From: JAGVSZ01 sp035456405
GTDB lineage: Bacteria; Pseudomonadota; Gammaproteobacteria; Burkholderiales; SG8-39
Direction: 5' to 3'
Assembly: GCA_035456405.1 (NCBI GenBank)
Contig: DATIDG010000020.1
Span: forward strand, 1-64,000
Length of the DNA: 64,000 nucleotides
Part shown: positions 1 to 5,585 of the stretch, piece after piece
How positions within the stretch are numbered: the first letter of the stretch is position 1
Layout: the number at the start of each line of letters is the position of its first letter
Notes under the pieces: model-generated
Database searches by the model: none
Told to the model about the DNA's origin: nothing
What the model saw: the letters and a program-made list of their open reading frames with translations, nothing else
Program-made: the position numbers and the translations under genes

Positions 1-91
1 CCCACTGCGAGTCGTGCTCGCCCTCGTGCTCGAACACCAGCCGCACCGCGCGTTCCCGGACTTCCGGGGAATACCTCTTCGATGTGCTCAT
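1..91 (-). CDS. IS3-family transposase OrfA (partial, N-terminus only)
   Basis: Thirty codons are visible, starting MSTSKRYSPEVRERAVRL. This is the usual opening of IS3-family OrfA proteins, the start of a helix-turn-helix domain (Ser/Pro-E-x-R-E-R-A-V-R) that binds the element's ends. The ATG at 91-89 follows a GAGAGGAT stretch that can serve as ribosome site. The gene is cut by the window start, so completeness and activity cannot be judged. In full elements OrfA is joined to the DDE-containing OrfB by a -1 frameshift; neither the slippery site nor OrfB is present here. Confidence 0.8.
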   Translation of the reverse strand, partial: MSTSKRYSPEVRERAVRLVFEHEGEHDSQW

Positions 92-141
92 GACCCCATC
101 CTCTCAAGAAATGGAGTCTCCGGGAATCCCGGGGCGGTTCA
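1..141 (-). mobile_element. IS3-family insertion sequence, orfA-proximal end
   Basis: The minus strand reads inward from a terminus beginning TGAACCGCCCCGGGATTCCC at base 141, a terminal inverted repeat of the TGA-starting kind seen in many IS3-family elements. The orfA start lies 50 bases inside it. The rest of the element, including orfB and the other terminus, is beyond the window start. A short target duplication may follow base 141 but cannot be checked without the far end. Family assignment rests on the terminus plus the transposase N-terminus. Confidence 0.8.
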
Positions 142-348
142 GTGAAGCCCGATTGCCTGAGTTTCGTTTGCATTGCTCTTCGCCATGACGCCCGAAAGCT
201 CTATGGGCCGCACAGCCAAAGAGGGGAGCAACTTCGATACCAGGTATGCCAGGTCTTTCCCCTTGAATGTGAAGGATCCCTGCGGCTCCGGACACTCGCG
301 TGTGATTAAAGTCACGTCGTGCGCGCGGGGCCGAAGATGTTGGCTCAT
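139..348 (-). CDS. hypothetical protein, possibly cut short by the IS end
   Basis: A 69-codon frame starting MSQHLRPRAHDV whose stop codon lies inside the terminal repeat of the IS3 element at 141. The residue mix (central SFTFKGKDLAYLVSKLLPSL) looks more protein-like than the surrounding frames. One reading is the N-terminal part of a gene interrupted by the insertion, with the borrowed IS end supplying the stop. There is no clear ribosome site before the ATG and no recognised family, so this is a weak call. Confidence 0.25.
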   Translation of the reverse strand: MSQHLRPRAHDVTLITRECPEPQGSFTFKGKDLAYLVSKLLPSLAVRPIELSGVMAKSNANETQAIGLH

Positions 349-576
349 CGCGCACTATGCCGAGCGCGGGACGCGAGATCGTTCCCGGAGTAGATCGTCA
401 CGATCCCCGAGCGCGACGCGCTGTGAGGCCCGTCACGAGCCCGGCCTGTAGGGTTGTACCGCCACGCTCGACGCTCGGGATCGCCTAGCACGCGCTGCTA
501 CGCCCAGCACCGTGACGCTGCACGAAGCCCCTTCTTTCCCTCATGAAGAAGAGGCGCGCCACCTTTTCGCCGTGAG
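142..576. other. gene-poor stretch next to the IS
   Basis: Apart from the weak minus-strand frame ending at 139, I find no coding sequence, RNA gene or clear hairpin terminator here. Short frames exist on both strands but have arginine-rich shadow composition and no ribosome sites. It is best described as degraded or intergenic accessory DNA. Confidence 0.5.
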
Positions 577-888
577 ATGAGCCCGCCGCAGCGCACACTC
601 GCTTGGCTGCGCGCGCAGGACTACCTTGCTGCGGTCGTTGAATGCTGGAACCCGCACACGGGGATTCGGCAACACCTGTTCGGCGTGCTCGATCGGGTCG
701 CGGTCTGCGAGGGCGAGACCGTCGGCGTGCAGGCGACGAGCCGTGCGAAAGTCGCCGCCCGTGTGGCGAAGCTCGCCGAGCACGAGTCGATGCCACGCTT
801 GCGGGCAGCCGGCTTGCGACAGCTCGTGGTGGGCTGGCGCAAGAACTCGGCGGGACGCTGGACCGAGCGCGTCGTCGACGTGAGCTGA
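577..888 (+). CDS. phage/plasmid-type conserved hypothetical protein, possible nuclease-like fold
   Basis: A 103-residue protein with the pattern VVECWNPHTGIRQHLFGVLD (residues 20-39), then VGVQATS, an R-V-A-K-L helix and a C-terminal VVGWRKN strand. I recall similar small proteins, often starting LRxxGY followed by VVExWNPxxxIRxDLFGxxD, from prophages and plasmids, where they are unnamed. The order of an Asp after a strand (LFGVLD) and then a strand with VQAT loosely suggests a PD-(D/E)xK-like or Holliday-resolvase-like fold, but the second acidic position is Gln; this is inference only. The upstream ribosome site is poor (GTGAG abutting the ATG), and an in-frame TGA at 544 limits upstream extension. 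Confidence 0.55.
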   Translation: MSPPQRTLAWLRAQDYLAAVVECWNPHTGIRQHLFGVLDRVAVCEGETVGVQATSRAKVAARVAKLAEHESMPRLRAAGLRQLVVGWRKNSAGRWTERVVDVS

Positions 889-1001
889 CCGGATCGCGCC
901 AGAGCCCTCAGAAGTCGGATGGTCCGGTACATCTGCGACGAGCGCGTCGGGACGCTGCTAGATAGGTGCGCGCGCTACACTGCGCGCGAAAAGGGGAAAG
1001 C

Positions 1002-1466
1002 ATGCCCGGCACTGACCCGCTCGGACAGTGGCAATTCGCAGAAAGGTGGTCGAGTCTCTCATATATCGGAGCCGTGGTGGCGCTTGCGTTCGTGATGCGG
1101 GTGGCCTCTGCGTTCCTCAAGGCGACTCAGCTCTCATCTACCTTCCGCGTTTGGTCCAAGCGATTCCGGTACGCGTTCCGGGAGACGTTCTGCTCATCAT
1201 CGGATCCCCGTGTCAGCGACTACTTCCACGGCTTCTTCGTCGGGCTTCTGCAACTCCTAGTCTTTCCGGTACTGATCGCGACGGGCACGCAGGCTTACAT
1301 CGGCGCGTGGCTAGGTTTCAAGGGCGTCGCGCAGTGGAAGCGCTGGGCAGAAGATCGGACCAGCTTCAACCGATTTCTAATTCTCAACGCGCTCGTGCTC
1401 CTCTTCTCGTACTGGCTCAGCGCGCGCTCTATTGTCGTAGGGGTCCGCTTTCCCATCCCCGCCTAG
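1002..1466 (+). CDS. small integral membrane protein of unknown function
   Basis: The 154-residue protein starts MPGTDPLGQWQFAERW. I chose ATG 1002 over the upstream GTG at 966 because AAGGGGAAAG sits at the right distance before it. Three hydrophobic segments are visible: about residues 19-36 (YIGAVVALAFVMRVASAF), about 77-98 (FVGLLQLLVFPVLIATGTQAYI) and about 125-142 (LILNALVLLFSYWLSA). Charged loops between them include an aromatic and basic stretch (FRVWSKRFRYAFRETF). I do not recognise the family. It stands alone, convergent with the frameshifted gene at 1516-1900, in accessory DNA. Confidence 0.6.
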   Translation: MPGTDPLGQWQFAERWSSLSYIGAVVALAFVMRVASAFLKATQLSSTFRVWSKRFRYAFRETFCSSSDPRVSDYFHGFFVGLLQLLVFPVLIATGTQAYIGAWLGFKGVAQWKRWAEDRTSFNRFLILNALVLLFSYWLSARSIVVGVRFPIPA

Positions 1467-1515
1467 CTGCGCCTTCGGTGGCCGCTACGCCGCTCTCGGC
1501 GCACGCCCCGCCCCC

Positions 1516-1900
1516 TCAGGGTTTCCAAGCGTTCGCAACCCCCCAGACGGCAGTCATCATCCCGATGACGAAACACAGCACCGCGCGAGCCTGTGCGCCG
1601 GCCCAGACCCACCAGAACGGGTTTCTGACGGGATCCTTAGGGTTCTTGCTGAAGACGTTCACGTAACGCATGAAGGGGATGGTCGCAGCGACCGCTGTCC
1701 CAACGACAAAGCCACGTGATTCCCGTCGCGATGGCACTTCGCAGGGGCTCGACCGGAGCATCTTTCCAGATCGCTTGAAGGAAGGCAGCGAGCGCGACCG
1801 CACCGCCAGCTACCAACACGCTCCGAATCGGCGTGATCTGGGACGACCTCGCACCGCGCAACCCCCTTGTTTTCATTCGTGTGAGGTCATGCCGACTCAT
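1516..1900 (-). pseudogene. small membrane protein gene with a frameshift
   Basis: Two minus-strand frames join into one sensible protein. The first half begins MSRHDLTRMKTRG at 1900 and contains a hydrophobic helix (SVLVAGGAVALAAFL). It runs to about 1718 and then loses coherence. The second half continues one frame over as RGFVVGTAVAATIPFMRYVN and ends with another helix (ARAVLCFVIGMMTAVWGV) and a stop at 1516. The switch point is near ATCACGTGGC, where the reading frame changes by one base. It may be a real disruption in decaying accessory DNA or a sequencing error. No family recognised. Confidence 0.55.
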
Positions 1901-1920
1901 CCCCGCTCGTGTCTGCGAGA

Positions 1921-1972
1921 TGCTTAAAATCCCTCGGTGCAAGCCGTCCCGGTTCGAGTCCGGGCCCAGGCA
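1921..1972 (+). repeat. 3' half of a tRNA-Leu gene (putative att repeat, copy 1)
   Basis: The sequence runs from the anticodon loop (CTTAAAA, UAA anticodon) through the variable arm and the T-arm (GTCCCGGTTCGAGTCCGGG) to the acceptor strand CCCAGGCA. No matching acceptor, D-arm or 5' anticodon strand lies upstream and the CCA end is missing, so this is not a functional tRNA gene. About 42 bases match the copy at 5023-5077 with two differences. tRNA 3' halves are typical crossover sites for integrases, so I read it as an att remnant. Confidence 0.75.
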
Positions 1973-2208
1973 ATACGCAAAAACATATCGATCAGTTGGC
2001 GCGCTGGTGGGCGGGCGAGCAGCAGAATAGCCGCGACGGCGCTCTCGACCAGTGCGACCAGCACTTGGTCGCGCAAGGCTTCAACGAGCCGGAGCGCGCG
2101 ATCGCCCTTGAGAAGTTGAAAGCGCATCTCGACGAGATCAACGCGCGCAACCTCGGAAAGCTCGTCGAGGACTTCAACGACAGGCGCACCGTCGAGACGT
2201 TGCAGTAG
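1972..2208 (+). pseudogene. C-terminal fragment of an unknown protein
   Basis: An open frame leaves the tRNA fragment directly and reads as a credible alpha-helical, acidic C-terminus: a HIDQLARWWAGEQQ segment, ERAIALEKLKAHLDEINA, LGKLVEDFN and VETLQ, then TAG at 2206-2208. There is no ATG in the frame after the tRNA fragment (a TTG at 1996 is the only candidate start) and no ribosome site. It looks like the 3' end of a gene whose 5' part was lost when recombination joined it to the tRNA remnant. Family unknown. Confidence 0.45.
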
Positions 2209-2865
2209 AACGCTTGCCCGTACCGGCCTCTTTCGGCGCGTCGCGTCTCCTTGGGGTCATCCTCTCCTCCCCGAGAGCCGACAGCGGCCGTGGGGAAGCG
2301 CCCCCCGCCCGCGTGGTCGGCACCTGCAGCGGCGGTCGGGCGGCGGGCGCTTTCCTCGTCCGAAGGACCCGCGCAGCCGGGAACTATGGCGTCCTCCGCC
2401 CGGATGGGTTTAGGGCCGTGCTCTCGTCCACGCTTTTCACCAAAGTTGACAGTTCGTCGTAGGGACTCGCACTACTCTTGTGTTGCGGGAACGACCAAAG
2501 TGCGGGACTTCACAAGCACTCAAAGATGAGGAGGCGCCAGGTGTTGGAACGACTTTCTCTCAGGGCCCCGGCGGTCCTGTTCGTCGGTCAAGTTCTCTGA
2601 ATCCCGGCAAAACCGTGCGTCGAGTGATTACAGACCTCGCGCGCCTCCTCCTCGAGGACCGACTGGGGAAGTTGCTCTCGCTTGACGAGGCGTCGATCGA
2701 CTCGCTCGTTTGTACTGCGCCAGATTTCCCGGCATCGATTTTCTGTAGCACGCTTGACAGCAGCGCTCGCTGTCGTATCCGTCGGTCGTGAAAGTCTCGC
2801 GCCGCTACCCATCGCGACTACTCGGCGACACTGACATGATCGAGATCACACTAGGAGGGGTAAGT
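2209..2865. other. 657-base stretch with no convincing gene
   Basis: Frames here are short and lack ribosome sites, with one exception: AGGAGG at 2529-2534 precedes a GTG at 2541 that opens only about 19 codons (MLERLSLRAPAVL...). That could be a tiny hydrophobic peptide or chance. A plus-strand frame at 2480-2791 has no family signature. The 3' part carries a candidate promoter for the secreted-protein gene at 2866. Confidence 0.45.
2754..2781 (+). promoter_or_regulatory. weak candidate promoter for the secreted protein gene
   Basis: A perfect TTGACA at 2754-2759 is followed 16 bases later by TATCCG (2776-2781), a poor -10 element. A 6-bp inverted repeat (GACAGC/GCTGTC) occupies the spacer. 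It lies about 85 bases before the start codon at 2866. The -35 is convincing, the -10 is not. Confidence 0.3.
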
Positions 2866-3231
2866 ATGAAAACGCGGTATTGGGTGACGGCCGTCGCAAT
2901 GGCGATCGGTGTGTCCAGCGCGGCGCTGGCCGTGACTATCGACAACTTGAGCGGGCAGTCGTGCGGTAGCCAGACCGGTACTTGGCACTTCGTCAACAAC
3001 CAGACCGGAGGCGCTGCTGCAGGCACCCTTACGGCAACCTGGTCGTCGGGAGACAGTTGCACAAAGGTCGCCGACACGGTGCTCAAGAGTACCCAGCACT
3101 TCTACTGCACGGCGTCTGGCGAGCTTACAGGTGCTTCTACAAATCTGCCCGGCAGGCTCGTCTTGTCCGACTTCAGCTGCGAGACCAAAGAGCCGCCCCC
3201 GTGCGACCCCAAGAGGGAGATTTGTAAGTAA
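2866..3231 (+). CDS. small secreted cysteine-containing protein
   Basis: ATG 2866 is set by a perfect ribosome site (AGGAGGGG at 2853-2860); longer frames upstream ignore it. The 121-residue product starts MKTRYWVTAVAMAIGVSSAA with Sec cleavage likely after ALA (about residue 23). The mature part is rich in Gly, Thr and Ser, predicted mostly beta, with six cysteines spread through it (SCGS, DSCT, FYCT, DFSC, PPCD, EICK), enough for three disulfides. I do not recognise a family. It lies 163 bases upstream of the secreted lysyl-oxidase gene, same strand, so the two may act together outside the inner membrane; a strong hairpin between them suggests separate or attenuated transcription. Confidence 0.7.
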   Translation: MKTRYWVTAVAMAIGVSSAALAVTIDNLSGQSCGSQTGTWHFVNNQTGGAAAGTLTATWSSGDSCTKVADTVLKSTQHFYCTASGELTGASTNLPGRLVLSDFSCETKEPPPCDPKREICK

Positions 3232-3262
3232 CTCGAGTCTTGCTCGACGGCGTGCGCGACGA

Positions 3263-3290
3263 ACGAGAGGGGCCGAAAGGCCTCTCTCGT
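3263..3290 (+). terminator. 12-bp hairpin with GAAA tetraloop between two secreted-protein genes
   Basis: Bases 3263-3274 (ACGAGAGGGGCC) pair with 3279-3290 around a GAAA loop, 12 bp with a single G-U pair. It starts 31 bases after the stop of the secreted protein gene. No U-run follows, so this is not a textbook intrinsic terminator. It could terminate, attenuate or protect the upstream transcript's 3' end. Confidence 0.5.
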
Positions 3291-3394
3291 AATCGAGCGC
3301 CCGAAATCCGCCATCGAGAGGCGTTGCAACCCAGCGCGCGAGAAATGGAAAAGATGTTGAGCGCGTAGTACCAAGGATCCGGAGAGGTGCACCG

Positions 3395-4420
3395 ATGAAC
3401 AAGACCCAGTGTTATGTTCGCAAGATCGCACTTGCCGCAGTGATTGCCGGTGCCGTTTCGTTCACCACCGGCACGCCCGCGCAGACGGTGATTGCTCAAC
3501 CGCCGAACCTGAAGCCCCTGCCGGCCTCCAATTTTTCGCTGGTCGCAGACACGACCGGCGGCTCCACGCTTCGCTTCAGCACGACAAGCTGGAATAGCGG
3601 CACCGGGCCGTTGCAACTCGAGGCGGGTCCCGTCGATACGGGGTCAGGCAAGCAGCAGGTGTTACAGCGCGTCTTCAATAACGACGGTACATCGGCGCTT
3701 TTCTTTGCGGGTTGGTTCGAATGGCATCCCACCCATAATCATTTCCACTTTGACGATTACGCGCTGTACACGCTGCAGCCCGTGAACGCCCCGGGCGGAT
3801 ATCAGTTGACCGGCAGCAAGACGACCTTCTGCGTGATGGATACGACCAAGATCAACACGAGTCTACCGGGGGCCCCGCAACAGGCCGTCTATAGCACGTG
3901 CGGCAACCAGATCCAGGGCATGTCGGTAGGCTGGGGCGACACCTACGGGAGTCACCTCCCCGGTCAGGAACTCGACTTTACGGGCAACGCCGACGGCCTC
4001 TACCAACTGAAGATCGGAATCGATCCGAACAAGAACCTTGTGGAGAACAACAAGAACGACAACGAGTCGTGCGTCCTGCTTAGTATCAAGAAGCCGAGCA
4101 CCGTCACGGTGCTGGATAGTAGCGGCAGTTGCTCGGTCGTGCAGTCGATTACGCCGAACTCGGCGCAAATGGGCACGAGCGTTCAGGTCACCATCACCGG
4201 CTTTGGATTTACCGAGGGCATGGCGGTCAGCTTCGAGGGCGGCAACGGTCCCCGTCCAGTCGCGAATAATGTGGACTTGACGGAGGACACCGATACGGTG
4301 GATACGATCACGGCGACGGTCACGGTGCCATTCAAGAGACGCCCTGGCAAGGATCCGGTGTGGGATCTCCGTGTCGGTACCGGCGGGGTCCTGCGCAATG
4401 CTTTTGCGGTGACTCCGTAA
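3395..4420 (+). CDS. secreted lysyl oxidase-family protein with C-terminal IPT/TIG domain
   Basis: The 341-residue protein has a signal peptide (about 1-30) and a lysyl-oxidase-like catalytic domain (about 35-232). The copper site is WHPTHNHFHFDDYALY, with H111, H114, H116 and H118. The two residues that form lysine tyrosylquinone in animal enzymes appear conserved: K142 in GSKTTFCVMD (animal enzymes: HKASFCLED) and Y184 in GDTYG (animal: YDTYG). C146, C169 and C226 could form disulfides. Residues about 248-340 form an IPT/TIG immunoglobulin-like domain (SITPNSAQMGTSVQVTITG). Start chosen by GGAGAGG eight bases upstream. Family knowledge predicts oxidative deamination of primary amines or peptidyl lysine with O2; the bacterial substrate is unknown. 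It lies between the two tRNA-Leu fragments, hence probably acquired. Confidence 0.85.
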   Translation: MNKTQCYVRKIALAAVIAGAVSFTTGTPAQTVIAQPPNLKPLPASNFSLVADTTGGSTLRFSTTSWNSGTGPLQLEAGPVDTGSGKQQVLQRVFNNDGTSALFFAGWFEWHPTHNHFHFDDYALYTLQPVNAPGGYQLTGSKTTFCVMDTTKINTSLPGAPQQAVYSTCGNQIQGMSVGWGDTYGSHLPGQELDFTGNADGLYQLKIGIDPNKNLVENNKNDNESCVLLSIKKPSTVTVLDSSGSCSVVQSITPNSAQMGTSVQVTITGFGFTEGMAVSFEGGNGPRPVANNVDLTEDTDTVDTITATVTVPFKRRPGKDPVWDLRVGTGGVLRNAFAVTP

Positions 4421-4468
4421 TTCGACTATCGATCGCAGGTATCCCGCCCGCTTCATCAGGTGGTCCTC

Positions 4469-4490
4469 ACCCGCGCACTCGAGCGCGGGT
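4469..4490 (+). terminator. hairpin after the lysyl oxidase gene
   Basis: ACCCGCGC (4469-4476) pairs perfectly with GCGCGGGT (4483-4490) around a six-base loop, 48 bases after the lysyl oxidase stop. No U-tract follows. A possible weak or Rho-assisted terminator. Confidence 0.35.
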
Positions 4491-5022
4491 CGTGCGGGGT
4501 GCGATGGCGCGGAAGGGGCGCCGGAGCGGAAACGCTGAGCCTCCTCCCCTTCGCGCTGCTCAAGCAGGTGGAGAGCGCAACGACCGACGCCGCGGTGCGC
4601 GGTCTGCTCGCCGAGCGGCCTTGCGCGATGCTTGCCGGCGGATGCGTTTCTTGCGATGTTGTGCTTTGCTTATGGACCTCAAGTGGTGTCTCCTCGGAAG
4701 TCCTGTCTGACGTGTTTCAGAACCCTCTGCTGCCTCGTTGCCGCACATGGAGATCTCTGTGTCCGACGCAGCTCACTGGGCCCTGATCTTTCGCTGGTGC
4801 GTCGTGTGCTCGCGGTAGGTCGTTAACCGCGACGCCGCCCAACGCCCCGCCAACAGTGGCTAGGGAAGCGATCCAGGGGTAGCTGTTTGGTATCGCCTCG
4901 GCACACTCCTGGCACAGTCGGGGCAACACATGGAGGCAGTCCACCGTAACACGCAACACGTAACCCGTTGACGCGAAAGCTGCTGCGTGTTGGCAAGCAT
5001 TGCCGATTGTTGACCGAGGCCG
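4491..5022. other. non-coding stretch up to the second tRNA-Leu fragment
   Basis: No frame on either strand has a ribosome site or family-like sequence. The 4460-4786 plus frame contains one helix-like segment (LLPFALLKQVESATTDAAVR), which could be debris of a lost gene but is not enough to call. The right edge abuts the tRNA fragment. Confidence 0.45.
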
Positions 5023-5077
5023 ACTTAGAAATCCCTCGGCGCAAGCCGTCCCGGTTCGAGTCCGGGCCCGGGCACCA
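5023..5077 (+). repeat. 3' half of a tRNA-Leu gene with CCA (putative att repeat, copy 2)
   Basis: It carries the anticodon loop (CTTAGAA, UAG), variable arm, T-arm and acceptor strand ending GCACCA at 5077. The preceding bases (GACCGAGGCCGA) do not pair with the anticodon stem or acceptor strand, so the 5' half is absent and it cannot be a working tRNA. It is nearly identical over about 42 bases to 1921-1972 and in the same orientation. Together the copies bracket 3.05 kb with the two secreted-protein genes, as att repeats would. Confidence 0.75.
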
Positions 5078-5156
5078 GGTCATTTTCCACGCCCAACGAG
5101 TTTCCACCACGTTCCTGCGTTGCGTCTCAAATTCACGCCGCAAACACTTATTTCCG

Positions 5157-5186
5157 TTGCAGAAATTGCATGCGGGCCCGTACGAT
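5157..5186 (+). promoter_or_regulatory. candidate promoter of the SecA/M50/HlyD operon
   Basis: TTGCAG (5157-5162), an 18-base spacer and TACGAT (5181-5186), 54 bases before the first gene of the operon at 5241. Each hexamer matches consensus at four of six positions. It lies just downstream of the tRNA fragment. Confidence 0.45.
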
Positions 5187-5240
5187 CCCGCTTTGCCGGC
5201 GCGGGCCAGCCGCTTGTCGCCGAATACAAGGAGAGGCCGC

Positions 5241-5546
5241 ATGGCGACCAAGACATCGGCGGGGGACAAGCGAACCCCGCCCGGCGACCAGCCGGCACAC
5301 GCAAAGGTGTGCTGGAACACGCAAAGCCTCAATAGCTCGTACGCGAACTTCTGCAAAGGCACCAGCACCCGCGAGGAGGTCGTCCTCAACTTCGGCGTGA
5401 GCAACAACTGGGAGCGGACGCCCAAGGACACGGAGACCGAGCTCGCGCACCGCATCGTGCTCTCGCCCTTCGCGGCGAAGCGCCTCTCCGGGATCTTCGA
5501 CAAGCCGATCGGCGAACACGACAGCCGATACGGCGAGCTCAAGTGA
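5241..5546 (+). CDS. DUF3467-like protein, first gene of the export-like operon
   Basis: A 101-residue protein with ATG 5241 preceded by AAGGAGAGG. After a Lys/Pro-rich leader of about 25 residues comes the DUF3467 pattern: Y-x-N (SSYANFCKGTST), a strand EEVVLNFGVSNN, then RIVLSPFAAKRLSGIFDKPI and an acidic tail (GEHDSRYGEL). DUF3467 proteins are small, presumed cytosolic and of unknown function. It has no signal peptide or membrane segment. The next gene starts 39 bases downstream, so co-transcription with the GAF-HlyD, M50 and SecA-like genes is likely. Its role may be regulatory or as a chaperone or adaptor; that is inference. Confidence 0.7.
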   Translation: MATKTSAGDKRTPPGDQPAHAKVCWNTQSLNSSYANFCKGTSTREEVVLNFGVSNNWERTPKDTETELAHRIVLSPFAAKRLSGIFDKPIGEHDSRYGELK

Positions 5547-5585
5547 CCCGGGACTGCACGCACAGCTCTTGACCGCGGCGCCCCG

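Noticed and set aside
1921..1972. functional tRNA-Leu gene
   Set aside because: No 5' half pairs with the acceptor or anticodon stems and CCA is missing.
2526..2600. tiny peptide after AGGAGG
   Set aside because: Good ribosome site but only 19-24 codons and no conserved partner gene; recorded in the gap entry, not called.
2480..2791. possible gene of 103 codons
   Set aside because: No ribosome site and no family-like stretches; overlaps the promoter region of the secreted-protein gene.
4460..4786. possible gene of 108 codons after the lysyl oxidase
   Set aside because: Overlaps the hairpin, lacks a ribosome site and shows no coherent domain.
5023..5077. functional tRNA-Leu gene
   Set aside because: Upstream bases cannot form the acceptor, D or anticodon 5' strands, although the 3' end with CCA is intact.
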